Of a stretch of 64,000 bases of DNA, positions 17,902-28,811 are shown piece by piece. The DNA comes from Methanobacterium petrolearium (GTDB lineage Archaea; Methanobacteriota; Methanobacteria; Methanobacteriales; Methanobacteriaceae): positions 1-64,000 of the forward strand of contig NZ_JAGGKL010000007.1 of assembly GCF_017873625.1 (NCBI RefSeq), read 5' to 3'. The notes below the pieces were generated by a model. That model was not told the DNA's origin, did not search any database, and saw only the letters and a list, made by a program, of their open reading frames with translations. Every line of letters starts with the position of its first letter. Positions within the stretch are counted from its first letter, which is position 1. The position numbers and the translations under genes were made by a program.

Positions 17902-18364
17902 GTTTTAACAGGGAATAAACAGTTCTAATGGGAATATCCAGGCGAGATGCAATTTTTTTTGCAGGAATCCCCTTATTTTTAAGGTTTTTAACTTCCTGAA
18001 CTTGTTGTGGGCTGTACTTATTTTTCCGTCCGGGTTTCAGTGGAGAATCTTTAAGGTAGTACACAGTTTTAAGGGCCATACCTAAATTTTTTGATATTTC
18101 AGTAGGCGTTTGTCCAGATTTTAATAATTCCTGTACTTTTTTTGCTTCCTCATCTTTATACTTTTTGGGACGTCCTTTTTTTTCTACTGGTACAACAGCA
18201 ATGCCCAGTTCATCCAGTGCCTCTAAATATTTTGATGAAGTCCGTGAATATAAACTAGGAGGGCAATTTATCTTCTTAAGATCAGGATACTGGTCTAAAA
18301 GTTCCATGATCTTGCTGAAAGATAATGGTTTATTAAAGTATATTTCATCTTTCAAAGCAGCCAC
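17894..18364 (-). CDS. Double helix-turn-helix DNA-binding protein
   Basis: A 156-residue protein. After an N-terminal domain with INCPPSLYSRTSSKYLEAL, which resembles archaeal DUF1699 proteins, come two similar units. Each begins with a basic Gly-Arg clamp (KKGRPKKYKDEE, PGRKNKYSPQQ) followed by an HTH ending TVYYL or TVYSLL. The clamps look like AT-hook minor-groove contacts. The start is GTG at 18364 hard against GGAG; a TTG three codons later has better spacing. It sits between a DUF530 gene (11 nt upstream) and the phosphosugar transferase (1 nt downstream), so it may regulate that operon. Confidence 0.75.
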   Translation of the reverse strand: MAALKDEIYFNKPLSFSKIMELLDQYPDLKKINCPPSLYSRTSSKYLEALDELGIAVVPVEKKGRPKKYKDEEAKKVQELLKSGQTPTEISKNLGMALKTVYYLKDSPLKPGRKNKYSPQQVQEVKNLKNKGIPAKKIASRLDIPIRTVYSLLKRD

Positions 18365-18375
18365 TCCACAGAATT

Positions 18376-19938
18376 CTATTTTTTCATCATTTCCATAAAT
18401 CTTTTGGCTTTGTTACTAACCGGTTGTAAAGTACTGAGGTTTTCTTCTTCTTTTGCAACATCTTCACGATCTACAGAAAATACCCTGGCAGAATTTTCAA
18501 CAGATAAACCTCCCTTGGTGGAAAGAATGGCAGCGCCCATGGCCGGTCCCATCTGCAGATGAAGACCTTTCATCTTCTTTTCAACTGAGAACTTACTGGA
18601 CAGTACCTCTGCCATGCGGGGTATGTACTCAATTTTTTCATCCAGATACTCCTGAATGATCTTTACTGCTTCCACATGGAAATCCTGGAAAGCTTTAATC
18701 TGATTAGAATCCAGTCCCGGGCGAAGGTAGGGAAATGGCCCTGAATATTTATTCCTACGATCATAAGAGGTGGTTAAATAGTAATGCAAGAGATCCCAGA
18801 GGATGTAGATCCTGGGAATCTCCTGAAATAGGCATTTTTCAATTTTCTCTTTTTTATTCAAATCTTTCCTGAAACTTTCCGGGGGAACACCTTCAGAATT
18901 TAGAAGTCCCTTTTCCTCCAGTTCCCTGTTTAAAAACATTTTCTGTAATGTTTCAGGATCTTCACCAGTGTCTAATTTATTGGCCTTTTTTAAGGCAACA
19001 TTTAAAGAATCATGGTAGATATCAACTTTACTTTTATCATGTAAGGATTTTTCAAGTAATTCTGGTAAAAACTGGAGGATCTGGGTTTCTGCATGCTTAA
19101 CATAACCCAGTGAAAGGGCAGTTTGCACATGCTTATCATTGATTATGGAAGGTTTTTTCCGGTGAAACTGCATCAACTCTATACGGGCGTTGGAACCATA
19201 CTGCTTTCTGATCTCTTTTTCATAGTTTCCCTCATCATCAGCATCAATGATCACCCGTTTCCTCACCCACCTACCATCTTCCATCACCTTAATTACCAGG
19301 GTCACTGTCTTAACTATGCCCCTTTTTTCCTGTTTTAAAATACGCACCATACTGCGGAATGCTTTCCTACTTAATGGGCTCAGTTGGGATAATTTAACCA
19401 TATAATCCCCTGAAAGAGGTAAGAATGGAATGATTTCCAGACGATAAACACCATCATGGTTTATGTGCAATTTCAGATTAGTTTCTCCACATTCACACTG
19501 CTTCTGGCTGAACTCTGATATTTCATGGCCCCTGTATTTTTTGTGGCATGATTCACATTCTATGGTTACGAATTCTTCTAAATGTCCAATTGCAATACGG
19601 TGGGAACTCATAGCTGATTTAACCCGGTCCAGGATGTTTTTCTTGGCAGCGGCGTTCATCCGGAAGTACTGGCTGTGACGGCTGATATCGTACATGTCTT
19701 CTGCCTTCACCTCTGCAGAAGGTGTACGGCCATACTTGTTAATGGAACGATAGGGTGCAGTGTATCCCTTCATTTCCATATTCTCACGCATATCCTGCAG
19801 AGTATTCATGTTGCTTTTTAAATAATTGTAAAGCTTGAAAAACTCTTCTGTTTCCTGAATATCATCAATTGATATTATTTTTCTTTTGATCTGGTCCAGA
19901 AAACGTTCGGATCTACCTATGAGTACAGATTCGTTCAT
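18376..19938 (-). CDS. DUF530 family protein
   Basis: A 520-residue protein that matches what I recall of archaeal DUF530. Helical N-terminal third; CESCHKKY and QCECGETN (about 126-152) form a probable four-Cys zinc ribbon; then a mixed domain with RSMVRILKQEKRGIV and a long helical C-terminal part ending KAKRFMEMMKK. Function unknown in the family. A GAAGGA Shine-Dalgarno precedes the ATG. First gene of an apparent three-gene unit with the double-HTH protein and the AglH/MraY-like enzyme. Confidence 0.75.
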   Translation of the reverse strand: MNESVLIGRSERFLDQIKRKIISIDDIQETEEFFKLYNYLKSNMNTLQDMRENMEMKGYTAPYRSINKYGRTPSAEVKAEDMYDISRHSQYFRMNAAAKKNILDRVKSAMSSHRIAIGHLEEFVTIECESCHKKYRGHEISEFSQKQCECGETNLKLHINHDGVYRLEIIPFLPLSGDYMVKLSQLSPLSRKAFRSMVRILKQEKRGIVKTVTLVIKVMEDGRWVRKRVIIDADDEGNYEKEIRKQYGSNARIELMQFHRKKPSIINDKHVQTALSLGYVKHAETQILQFLPELLEKSLHDKSKVDIYHDSLNVALKKANKLDTGEDPETLQKMFLNRELEEKGLLNSEGVPPESFRKDLNKKEKIEKCLFQEIPRIYILWDLLHYYLTTSYDRRNKYSGPFPYLRPGLDSNQIKAFQDFHVEAVKIIQEYLDEKIEYIPRMAEVLSSKFSVEKKMKGLHLQMGPAMGAAILSTKGGLSVENSARVFSVDREDVAKEEENLSTLQPVSNKAKRFMEMMKK

Positions 19939-20035
19939 TTTATTCCTTCGTTCAAATAGTTAATGTGATAACATACCACCTAAATATTAAGGCATTTAAA
20001 CTAACAGTAACTTATTTACAGGTTTTAACCCTAAA

Positions 20036-22030
20036 TTATCTTATTCCTTCCCCTACATCTGCATCAGGAGCAGTTAAAAGTGAAAGACTATCATCTGCTG
20101 CTAGGAGCATTCCCTCTGATTTTATGCCGAAGAGTTTGGCTGGTTTCAAGTTCGCCAGGACAATCACTTTCTTATTTAATATGTCTTGTGGGGAGTAATT
20201 GGTGGCCAGGCCAGCCACAATCTGCAACTTTTTATCCTTCACATCCACCATGAGCTTCAGTAGTTTGTCTGATTTTTCTACTTTTTCAGCCCCAATGATT
20301 TTTCCAACTCTTAAATCCAGTTTAACGAAGTCTTCAATACTTATAATCTTTTTCATAGTAGTTGTCTCCTCTAAATTATTATACAGGTCATCCTTTTCTT
20401 TCTGGATGATGTTATCTTCAATTTTTGCAAATAATGGTTTAGCTTTATTAATGGCGGTTTTTGCAGGGATGAACTGAGCAGAATCCTCCCATTCAAGGCT
20501 ATCATCAATTAAGCCCAGGATTTCCCTCATTTCATGGGATTTGCCTGGTAGGTAGGGGGTGATGATAACACTGATGACTTTTGCCAGCTGATTACACAGG
20601 TAAAGGCAGGTAGCAGCCCTTTCAGGATCTTCTTTAACTGCTTTCCATGGTTCCTGGTCATTGAAGTACTTGTTACCCAGTTTAGCCAATTTGACTATGG
20701 CCTTTAAACCTTCCCGGAAATTGAAGTTTTCAATATGTTCACCAACAATTTTGGGTGTTGATTTGATTTGGAATTCTACTTCCTGGTCATATTCATTCAG
20801 GGGGCCGGGTTGGGGTATTTTTCCCTCAAAAAAGCGGTGGGTGAATGAAAAAGTACGGTGCATGAAGTTTCCCACCACATCTGCCAGTTCATCGTTGACT
20901 CTGCGCTGGAAATCATCCCAGGAAAAATCAGTATCCCGGGTGAGGGGTGCATTGGCCACCAGATAATATCTTAAAAGATCACAATCGAATTTTTCCATGA
21001 AGTCAGAGGCCCATATCACCCAGTTCTTACTGGTTGACATTTTTTTTCCTTCCAGGGACAGGTATTCTCCGGCTATGATGTTGTAGGGTAGTTTACAGCC
21101 ATAAGCCATGAGCAGGGCCTGCCAGAATATGCTGTGATGGTAGATGATGTCTTTACCAATGAAGTGCACTGCCCGGTCATCCCAGTAGGGTTCCCATGTC
21201 TGATCAACTCTGCGGGCCCATTGTGCTGCTGAGGAGATGTACCCCAGGAATGCTTCACCCCAGACATAAATGATTTTACCTTTTGCATCCTCCAATGGGA
21301 CAGGGATACCCCAATCCATGTCTCTGGTGAGGATCCAGTCTTTCAATCCTTCATTGATCCATTGCATGGCATAATTACGGACATTTGCTGGCAATGTAGT
21401 GTTACCTTCAATGGATTCCTTTAACTGATCCTGGAAGTTGCTTAAACGGAAGTAGTACTGGTTGGATTCCCTCACTTCTGGAGTGGTATCACATATTAAG
21501 CAGCGGGGTTCAACAAGTTGTACTGGTTCCAGGTGTCTTCCACAGGTTTCACAGTGGTCTCCCCGTGCTCCTTCAGCATTGCACTGGGGGCAAATACCCT
21601 CCACGTAACGGTCAGGGAGGAATCTTTCACATTCAGGACAGTAAAGTTGTTCAATGGTCTTGGGATAAATGTAATTATTCTCATAAAGGTTTAAAAAGAA
21701 GTTCTGGGAAATTTCATAATGTAAATGGTCGGTGGTACGTGAAAAATTATCAAAAGAGATATTGCAGGATTCCAGGTCTTTTTTAATCAGTTCGTAATTT
21801 CTGGTTGCGATCTCCAGTGGAGGTACACCTTCTTTCTCTGCCTGAACTGCTATGGGTGTCCCATGCTCATCTGTGGCACATACAAACAGTACATCAGTGC
21901 CTTTCATCCGATGGTATCTGGCATAGATATCTGCTGGGATGTAAGTGGAACGCAGATGTCCCAGGTGACAGGGACCATTGGCGTAGGGCAGTGCACAGGT
22001 GATAAAAACTTTATTTGAATCTTCAACCAA
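20036..22030 (-). CDS. metG: Methionyl-tRNA synthetase
   Basis: A 664-residue class I aminoacyl-tRNA synthetase that charges tRNA(Met). YANGPCHLGHLRS is the HIGH region (about 16-28). The CPECERF and CPQCNAEG knuckles plus HCETCGRHL are zinc sites of the connective domain. KKMSTSKNW is the KMSKS loop (about 330). The C-terminal 105 residues are an EMAP-II/tRNA-binding OB fold (DLRVGKIIGAEKVEKSDKL), fused as in many archaea. The start is TTG at 22030, supported by GGAGGAG 6 nt upstream. Confidence 0.97.
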   Translation of the reverse strand: MVEDSNKVFITCALPYANGPCHLGHLRSTYIPADIYARYHRMKGTDVLFVCATDEHGTPIAVQAEKEGVPPLEIATRNYELIKKDLESCNISFDNFSRTTDHLHYEISQNFFLNLYENNYIYPKTIEQLYCPECERFLPDRYVEGICPQCNAEGARGDHCETCGRHLEPVQLVEPRCLICDTTPEVRESNQYYFRLSNFQDQLKESIEGNTTLPANVRNYAMQWINEGLKDWILTRDMDWGIPVPLEDAKGKIIYVWGEAFLGYISSAAQWARRVDQTWEPYWDDRAVHFIGKDIIYHHSIFWQALLMAYGCKLPYNIIAGEYLSLEGKKMSTSKNWVIWASDFMEKFDCDLLRYYLVANAPLTRDTDFSWDDFQRRVNDELADVVGNFMHRTFSFTHRFFEGKIPQPGPLNEYDQEVEFQIKSTPKIVGEHIENFNFREGLKAIVKLAKLGNKYFNDQEPWKAVKEDPERAATCLYLCNQLAKVISVIITPYLPGKSHEMREILGLIDDSLEWEDSAQFIPAKTAINKAKPLFAKIEDNIIQKEKDDLYNNLEETTTMKKIISIEDFVKLDLRVGKIIGAEKVEKSDKLLKLMVDVKDKKLQIVAGLATNYSPQDILNKKVIVLANLKPAKLFGIKSEGMLLAADDSLSLLTAPDADVGEGIR

Positions 22031-22222
22031 ATTTACTCCTCCTCAAGAAAGATTATAAAATATTATAAAGATGATATGAGTTAGTTCCCAATCAAAATGG
22101 GAGATTAAGGGTATTTCAATCTTTAACTAATTCATCTAAAAATCTATGTGTATTCAATAATAAAATCTAATTTCATTTAGGATATGATGTCATATAAAAT
22201 CTTATACTAAGTATCCCATTAG

Positions 22223-22405
22223 TTGGTGATAAAAAAAAACTTTGTCTATCTCACTCCATTGTTCGTAGAAGATACCCATAGGGGCTTTCATCCGGCTTGG
22301 AAGTTTGAGGAAGTGAATGAACTCATATTCCACGATGGAAAATTGACAGAAAAGAAAGATGTAAGTGATAAATTAGCCGAAGTGAGAAAAGTTTTTGCTA
22401 AATAA
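22223..22405 (+). pseudogene. Short ORF, possibly the 3' remnant of a larger gene
   Basis: 60 codons with coding-like composition (FVYLTPLFVEDTHRGF, AWKFEEVNELIF, KLTEKKDVSDKL). It reads like the conserved C-terminal end of a longer enzyme rather than a stand-alone protein. The sequence immediately upstream is AT-rich without coding character. TTG or GTG at the left end could serve as start with weak context. I cannot assign the parent family. It could also be a genuine small protein. Confidence 0.4.
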
Positions 22406-22685
22406 CTTAAAATTACTTCACCATCTTTTTTTTCACAAAATCTTATATATTTTTGTATATAACCATTTATAACGTCTTATATATTTTTATATATATACCA
22501 GATCAATCTTTAAGGAAATTCATGACATAATCCAGTCAAACTCTCCCTGGGATAAAAAAGAGATAAATTCTTTTAATTTTCGGATTACTTGGAATTCATA
22601 GATTCTACATTATTATCCAACTTATGAATTCATCGTACCAATAAATAAAAATTTTTTAATAAAAGCTGTTACTAATAATATAATT
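22406..22685. other. AT-rich spacer upstream of katG with a 34-bp-spaced repeat
   Basis: TCTTATATATTTTT occurs at 22441 and again at 22475, both followed by TATATA-like sequence, so two TATA-box-like elements lie 34 bp apart. No ORF with coding character was seen. The katG operator palindrome begins at the right edge. Confidence 0.5.
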
Positions 22686-22729
22686 GTTAGAAATGTTTGA
22701 AAAAAGTTCAAATTATATTTATTTCTAAC
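22686..22729. promoter_or_regulatory. katG operator-like nested palindrome around a TATA box
   Basis: GTTAGAAAT (22686-22694) and ATTTCTAAC (22721-22729) form a perfect 9-bp inverted repeat. Inside it TTTGAA (22696-22701) and TTCAAA (22707-22712) form a second. A TATA-like TTATATTT lies at about 22713-22720, between the right arms, about 110 nt upstream of the katG start. A repressor bound here would block TBP. This could be a peroxide- or metal-responsive site; the sequence does not match the Fur/PerR consensus. Confidence 0.6.
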
Positions 22730-22827
22730 GAAGTATATTAAGTCTTAATTAAGCTCTGAAACACGAAATTCACATTTTTTGTAAAATCAAAAATAGATGA
22801 ATTGGATTTAAACAAGAGAGTGAAATT

Positions 22828-24990
<2,163 letters not shown>

Positions 24991-25011
24991 TGGTGGAAAC
25001 ATCACTCTATA

Positions 25012-25060
25012 AATTAAGATTTTTTTCTAAAACCTTAATTTTTTCTCCTTTTTTTTTTTA
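25012..25060 (+). terminator. katG terminator
   Basis: AATTAAG (25012-25018) pairs with CTTAATT (25034-25040), followed by two T tracts (25040-25044 and 25050-25060), 22 nt after the katG stop. Confidence 0.6.
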
Positions 25061-25181
25061 AATGAAGATGTATTTACTAAAAAAATTACAAATGAAGATC
25101 ACTTCTCAAAATAACAAAAACATTTATACTATTTTTATTTTATCTAGTATTAATCTAAATTTAAAAAATGGGATTTTTTTT

Positions 25182-25955
25182 ATGAACTATTATAAAAGTT
25201 TGAAGTCCCCTGGTATTTTAATGGGGTTATTCGGATTATTATGGACGTTGGGCAATAACGCTTTTGGTCCAATAGCAATGGTTTTTGGGATAAATATCCT
25301 CATATTCAGTATTTTTAAGGGTAAAAAGCAGAATGTAACATTTAGTATAATTATGGTTGCGACCTTAGCATTGATGTTAACATTAGAATATTTTATGGTA
25401 CCAATAGAAAATACAGCATTCTATTTATTCCTTTTAATAATGAGCTTAGGTTATTTTTTAGCATTTTACTTTTCTTTAAAACCTCAAAATCAACTTAACA
25501 AAAGGGAAAAAATTTTGTGTTGGACTGGATCCATTTTAGGTATGATAAGTTTTTTTGTCTTAATGGGTATTATTTATAATAATTTTCTATTATCACTCAT
25601 AATGGGGGTCTTTATATTAATTATGCTTGTTATTGCCCGGTTTATTCGAAGAAGAACATTGAAAGATGATGCCTTAAGGGATGAATTTGATGAGGCATTT
25701 ACTACAGAAAAACCTGAAGAATATTGGTTTAGATATAAAATCTGGGGAATTCCAAAACCTCTACGATGGCAGGGATGGGTTTGCTATGTTGTTACGTTCT
25801 TATCTATATTTGCAGTGTTAATTTTTGATAGAAATCCAGACACTGCTGCTGTTATTGTATTAGCAATTATATTAGCCTTTTTTATAACAACCATGTTTAA
25901 AAGTAATTATAGAGAAATTATAATGAAGTTTCGGGAAGATCTTAAGGAAGAATAG
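25182..25955 (+). CDS. Uncharacterised multi-pass membrane protein
   Basis: The frame is open from 25062, but the first 40 codons lie in AT-rich sequence just after the katG terminator. The ATG at 25182 (MNYYKSLKSPGIL) begins the part with membrane-protein character and gives 257 residues. I count about eight hydrophobic segments, with a cytoplasmic basic/acidic loop in the middle (ARFIRRRTLKDDALRDEFDE and EKPEEYWFRYKIWG). No family recognised, no Shine-Dalgarno and no obvious partner gene. Confidence 0.6.
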   Translation: MNYYKSLKSPGILMGLFGLLWTLGNNAFGPIAMVFGINILIFSIFKGKKQNVTFSIIMVATLALMLTLEYFMVPIENTAFYLFLLIMSLGYFLAFYFSLKPQNQLNKREKILCWTGSILGMISFFVLMGIIYNNFLLSLIMGVFILIMLVIARFIRRRTLKDDALRDEFDEAFTTEKPEEYWFRYKIWGIPKPLRWQGWVCYVVTFLSIFAVLIFDRNPDTAAVIVLAIILAFFITTMFKSNYREIIMKFREDLKEE

Positions 25956-26050
25956 GATAATTGGATCTCATGTAATCTAATTTTTTTAAATAAAATACTG
26001 AGTATAATTAAAAATAATTGAACAAAAATTCATTTAATAAAAATTCTTTT

Positions 26051-27526
26051 ATGAATCAAGAACAAAATGATAACATGGTTTCCATCTCTTTTTTAAACCC
26101 CCTATCTCCAGAAGGAAAAGACATAGTAAGGGAACTGGGAAGTTTTGAAGGCATATCTCAGGATATACCCGAACTGAGAAGTATTGTAACCCATAATCCA
26201 TCCCAGGAAATAGCAGATGATGATGAAATACCCTCAAACTATTTGGAACTGGCCTTAAAAAGGATGGAATGGTATATTAAGAAAAAGAATGATAGGGAAT
26301 TCAACGGCCGCAGATACGCTTTTTTATCTGATTCAGCCATTACCAAGTACGATGTAATCTCTTTTTATCTTCTCTGCCAGGCTATAGGAGTAAAATTCGG
26401 ACCTAACTCCCGCGAAACCAGGGTCATGGTGGAGGCCCAGGGGGATCTGGTTCGGGAAAGACTGGGAAAGCTTCACGTTGATGAAGGTAAGATGATGGTG
26501 GAACAATCCCTGCAACTGCTCCTGGCAGATGACACTGTGCACTGGACTTTCTTTGAGGAACTTCTAAGTTCACGAAAAATCCGGCTCACAGACCTTATCC
26601 TTGACCAGGGAGAGTTAATACTGGATCAGGAAGATTTCATCCAAAGATTCGGACCAAAAATTAAGCACCGAAACCCAGAAAGCATGTACCAGCTTTTAAT
26701 CGGTGACAAACTCAAGGAACTCATCATGGTCAAACTCATCATGCAGGAAACTGAGGATTACATTAAACAGGTCCATGAAAAAGCCAGAATAATGGTGGAA
26801 CCCAACCCCATCCTACTGCAACTGGCAGATCAGGTGGCTGAGGTTCTATCTGAACCAATGCAACGTTATGGTTATGGTTCGGGTAGTGGGGCTGGTGGCG
26901 GTCCTATGAAGATCGGACCATTAAATGCACTGGCTTTCCCACCCTGCGTCAAAAAAGCCATGGAAGGCATAAAATCTGGGGGAAGGAACGATGCCATCGT
27001 ACTGTTCATGACACCCTTTATTTCATATGCCCGACTGTATCCTGATGTATTCAGGATGAACATCACCAAAAGGGTGTCTGATCAGGATCCCAACCTGGAA
27101 ATAGTGGAAAATGAGATTCTACCCTTGATTTATGAGGCTGCCCAGAATTGTGTACCCCCATTATTTGATGATCAACCCCAGGAAAAGGTAAACATCAATG
27201 CCAAGTTGGGTTTTGGAATGCACTCCTCTCTTAAAATGGAACATGAGGGTGAAACCACCTGGTACACCCCCATGAGTTGTGAGAAGATCAAACTGCACCT
27301 CCCCCATCTCTGCCACCCAGATGATGTTTGTAAGAAGATCGGTAACCCCTTAAGCTATTATAACCGGATGATATGGGAAGTGAGGCGTCAGGAAAAAGAA
27401 AGTTCTGAGGATGGGCAGGGGAACACTGATAATGGTAATGAAAACCTTACTGAAGGTAAAGCAGAGCAAGACAGTAAATCTGTCAATGGGAATCAGTTTG
27501 GTGATGAAACTCAGGGGGAGGACTAG
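26051..27526 (+). CDS. priL: DNA primase large subunit PriL
   Basis: The regulatory, Fe-S-containing subunit of archaeal primase, which works with PriS to make primers for replication. The N-terminal helical domain has MVSISFLNPLSPEGKD. The C-terminal domain carries cysteines in the PriL arrangement: FPPCVKKAM, AQNCVPPLFDD, SCEKIKLHLPHLCHPDD and DDVCKKIG, the likely [4Fe-4S] ligands. A Gly/Ser-rich loop lies just before FPPC. The frame is open from a TTG at 26018; ATG at 26051 or at 26075 (MVSISF, which I recall as a conserved N-terminus) are likelier starts. The acidic, Asn/Glu-rich C-terminal tail is species-specific. Confidence 0.9.
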   Translation: MNQEQNDNMVSISFLNPLSPEGKDIVRELGSFEGISQDIPELRSIVTHNPSQEIADDDEIPSNYLELALKRMEWYIKKKNDREFNGRRYAFLSDSAITKYDVISFYLLCQAIGVKFGPNSRETRVMVEAQGDLVRERLGKLHVDEGKMMVEQSLQLLLADDTVHWTFFEELLSSRKIRLTDLILDQGELILDQEDFIQRFGPKIKHRNPESMYQLLIGDKLKELIMVKLIMQETEDYIKQVHEKARIMVEPNPILLQLADQVAEVLSEPMQRYGYGSGSGAGGGPMKIGPLNALAFPPCVKKAMEGIKSGGRNDAIVLFMTPFISYARLYPDVFRMNITKRVSDQDPNLEIVENEILPLIYEAAQNCVPPLFDDQPQEKVNINAKLGFGMHSSLKMEHEGETTWYTPMSCEKIKLHLPHLCHPDDVCKKIGNPLSYYNRMIWEVRRQEKESSEDGQGNTDNGNENLTEGKAEQDSKSVNGNQFGDETQGED

Positions 27527-27529
27527 GCC

Positions 27530-28498
27530 ATGGAGTTGAAACCTGCAAACCCCAATGAACGACGCCAGTACTACCGGGAAGAGTGGAATGTTAAGAATCT
27601 TCCTGATTTTATCCTTAAATCCCTCATTCAAAGGGAATTTGGTTTTGATCATATGGGCAGGGGGCCCAACGACCGTTACCGGGTATTTCAGAATACCGAT
27701 TTTTTGAGGAAGTTCATGCGCTACCGTGCACCCTTTGCAGCCTATTCTTCAGTGGCCTTCTACCATAAACCAAGAAGACGGGATGGATGGATAAAGGCAG
27801 AACTGGTTTTTGATGTTGATGCCAAGGACATACCCATCAGATCATGTGGCTGTGACAATGTATGTGAGATCTGTTTAAACCAGGCCAAAGATATTGTCCA
27901 TGGATTGGTGGATACACTTAAAGGTGACCTGGGTCTTTCAGATATTCATGTGGTGTATTCTGGACGCGGATATCACATAAGAGTCCTGGATGATCTGGTA
28001 ACAGGGGTTGACAGTGATGTACGTAGCCAGATCGTTAAATATTTAGTGGGTTCAGATGTTCCACGTAGTGAATACTCCCTCGCCGGGATGAAATACAACC
28101 TTGAACACTTTACAATTCCCTTCGGTTATCCGCTGGTATTCACTAACCGGGTAAAACAGGCCATATTAGCACTGGATCCTTTCATGGAAATGGATGGAGT
28201 TAATGATAAACTGATTCGTGATGCCATAAAGCACAAAGATTTTGTAGATGCTGGGGAGTGGGGCATCTTCCGCAGTAAAATAGGACCCATACGTTATTCA
28301 AAACTGATAAAAGGTATTGCATCATTGAACCTCACCTTAGTCGATGCCAAGGTTTCCATAGATCTTAAAAGGATCCTTAGACTGCCATCATCTCTCCACT
28401 CCGGGGTCAGTATGAAGTGTACAGAGATAAAGAACCTGGAAACCTTTGATCCTTTTAAAGACGCTGTTCCTAAGTTTGTTTATGAACGAAAGGATTAA
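27530..28498 (+). CDS. priS: DNA primase small (catalytic) subunit PriS
   Basis: A 322-residue catalytic subunit of archaeal/eukaryotic-type primase. The N-terminus has YYREEWNV. LVFDVDAKDIP (about 97-107) holds the catalytic Asp pair. SCGCDNVCEIC is the zinc-binding motif. VVYSGRGYHIRV contains the SGRGYH nucleotide-binding signature, and HFTIPFGYPL follows. It starts 3 nt after the priL stop, with GGGGGAGG inside priL as ribosome binding site, so the two subunits are made from one mRNA. Confidence 0.95.
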   Translation: MELKPANPNERRQYYREEWNVKNLPDFILKSLIQREFGFDHMGRGPNDRYRVFQNTDFLRKFMRYRAPFAAYSSVAFYHKPRRRDGWIKAELVFDVDAKDIPIRSCGCDNVCEICLNQAKDIVHGLVDTLKGDLGLSDIHVVYSGRGYHIRVLDDLVTGVDSDVRSQIVKYLVGSDVPRSEYSLAGMKYNLEHFTIPFGYPLVFTNRVKQAILALDPFMEMDGVNDKLIRDAIKHKDFVDAGEWGIFRSKIGPIRYSKLIKGIASLNLTLVDAKVSIDLKRILRLPSSLHSGVSMKCTEIKNLETFDPFKDAVPKFVYERKD

Positions 28499-28793
28499 AC
28501 TATTTAGTTTAATGGAAACACTTATTAATTTTACATATAAACTTTCAAAAACTATCGATTTATAAGTTATATAAAAACTATTAAGGACCTCTAAATTACT
28601 AATAAAAGCTTTATATTTACTAATATTTTTATAATTTGATGTACTAATAGATTAAAATATTAAAATAATTTACAGAATTTAAATTTATTGTTATAATTTT
28701 ATTAAATATAAATTTTTCTTTTTCATTGTAAAAGTGTTAATTTATTTAGTATTTTCACTAACTAATTTTTATATTTTTTTGATTATTGGGCAT

Positions 28794-28811
28794 AAAGGAG
28801 GTGAAAAAACG
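28794..28811 (+). promoter_or_regulatory. Perfect Shine-Dalgarno before an ACG codon
   Basis: AAAGGAGGTGA at 28794-28804 is complementary to the archaeal 16S 3' end. The in-frame codon at the right spacing is ACG (28809-28811). No ATG, GTG or TTG follows in frame before the signal-peptide core. This decides the start of the adhesin-like gene and shows that it is non-standard or mutated. Confidence 0.6.

Noticed and set aside
22686..22729. Fur/PerR box
   Set aside because: The arms GTTAGAAAT/ATTTCTAAC do not match the TTATAAT-type or GATAATGATAATCATTATC-type consensus; kept as an unnamed operator.
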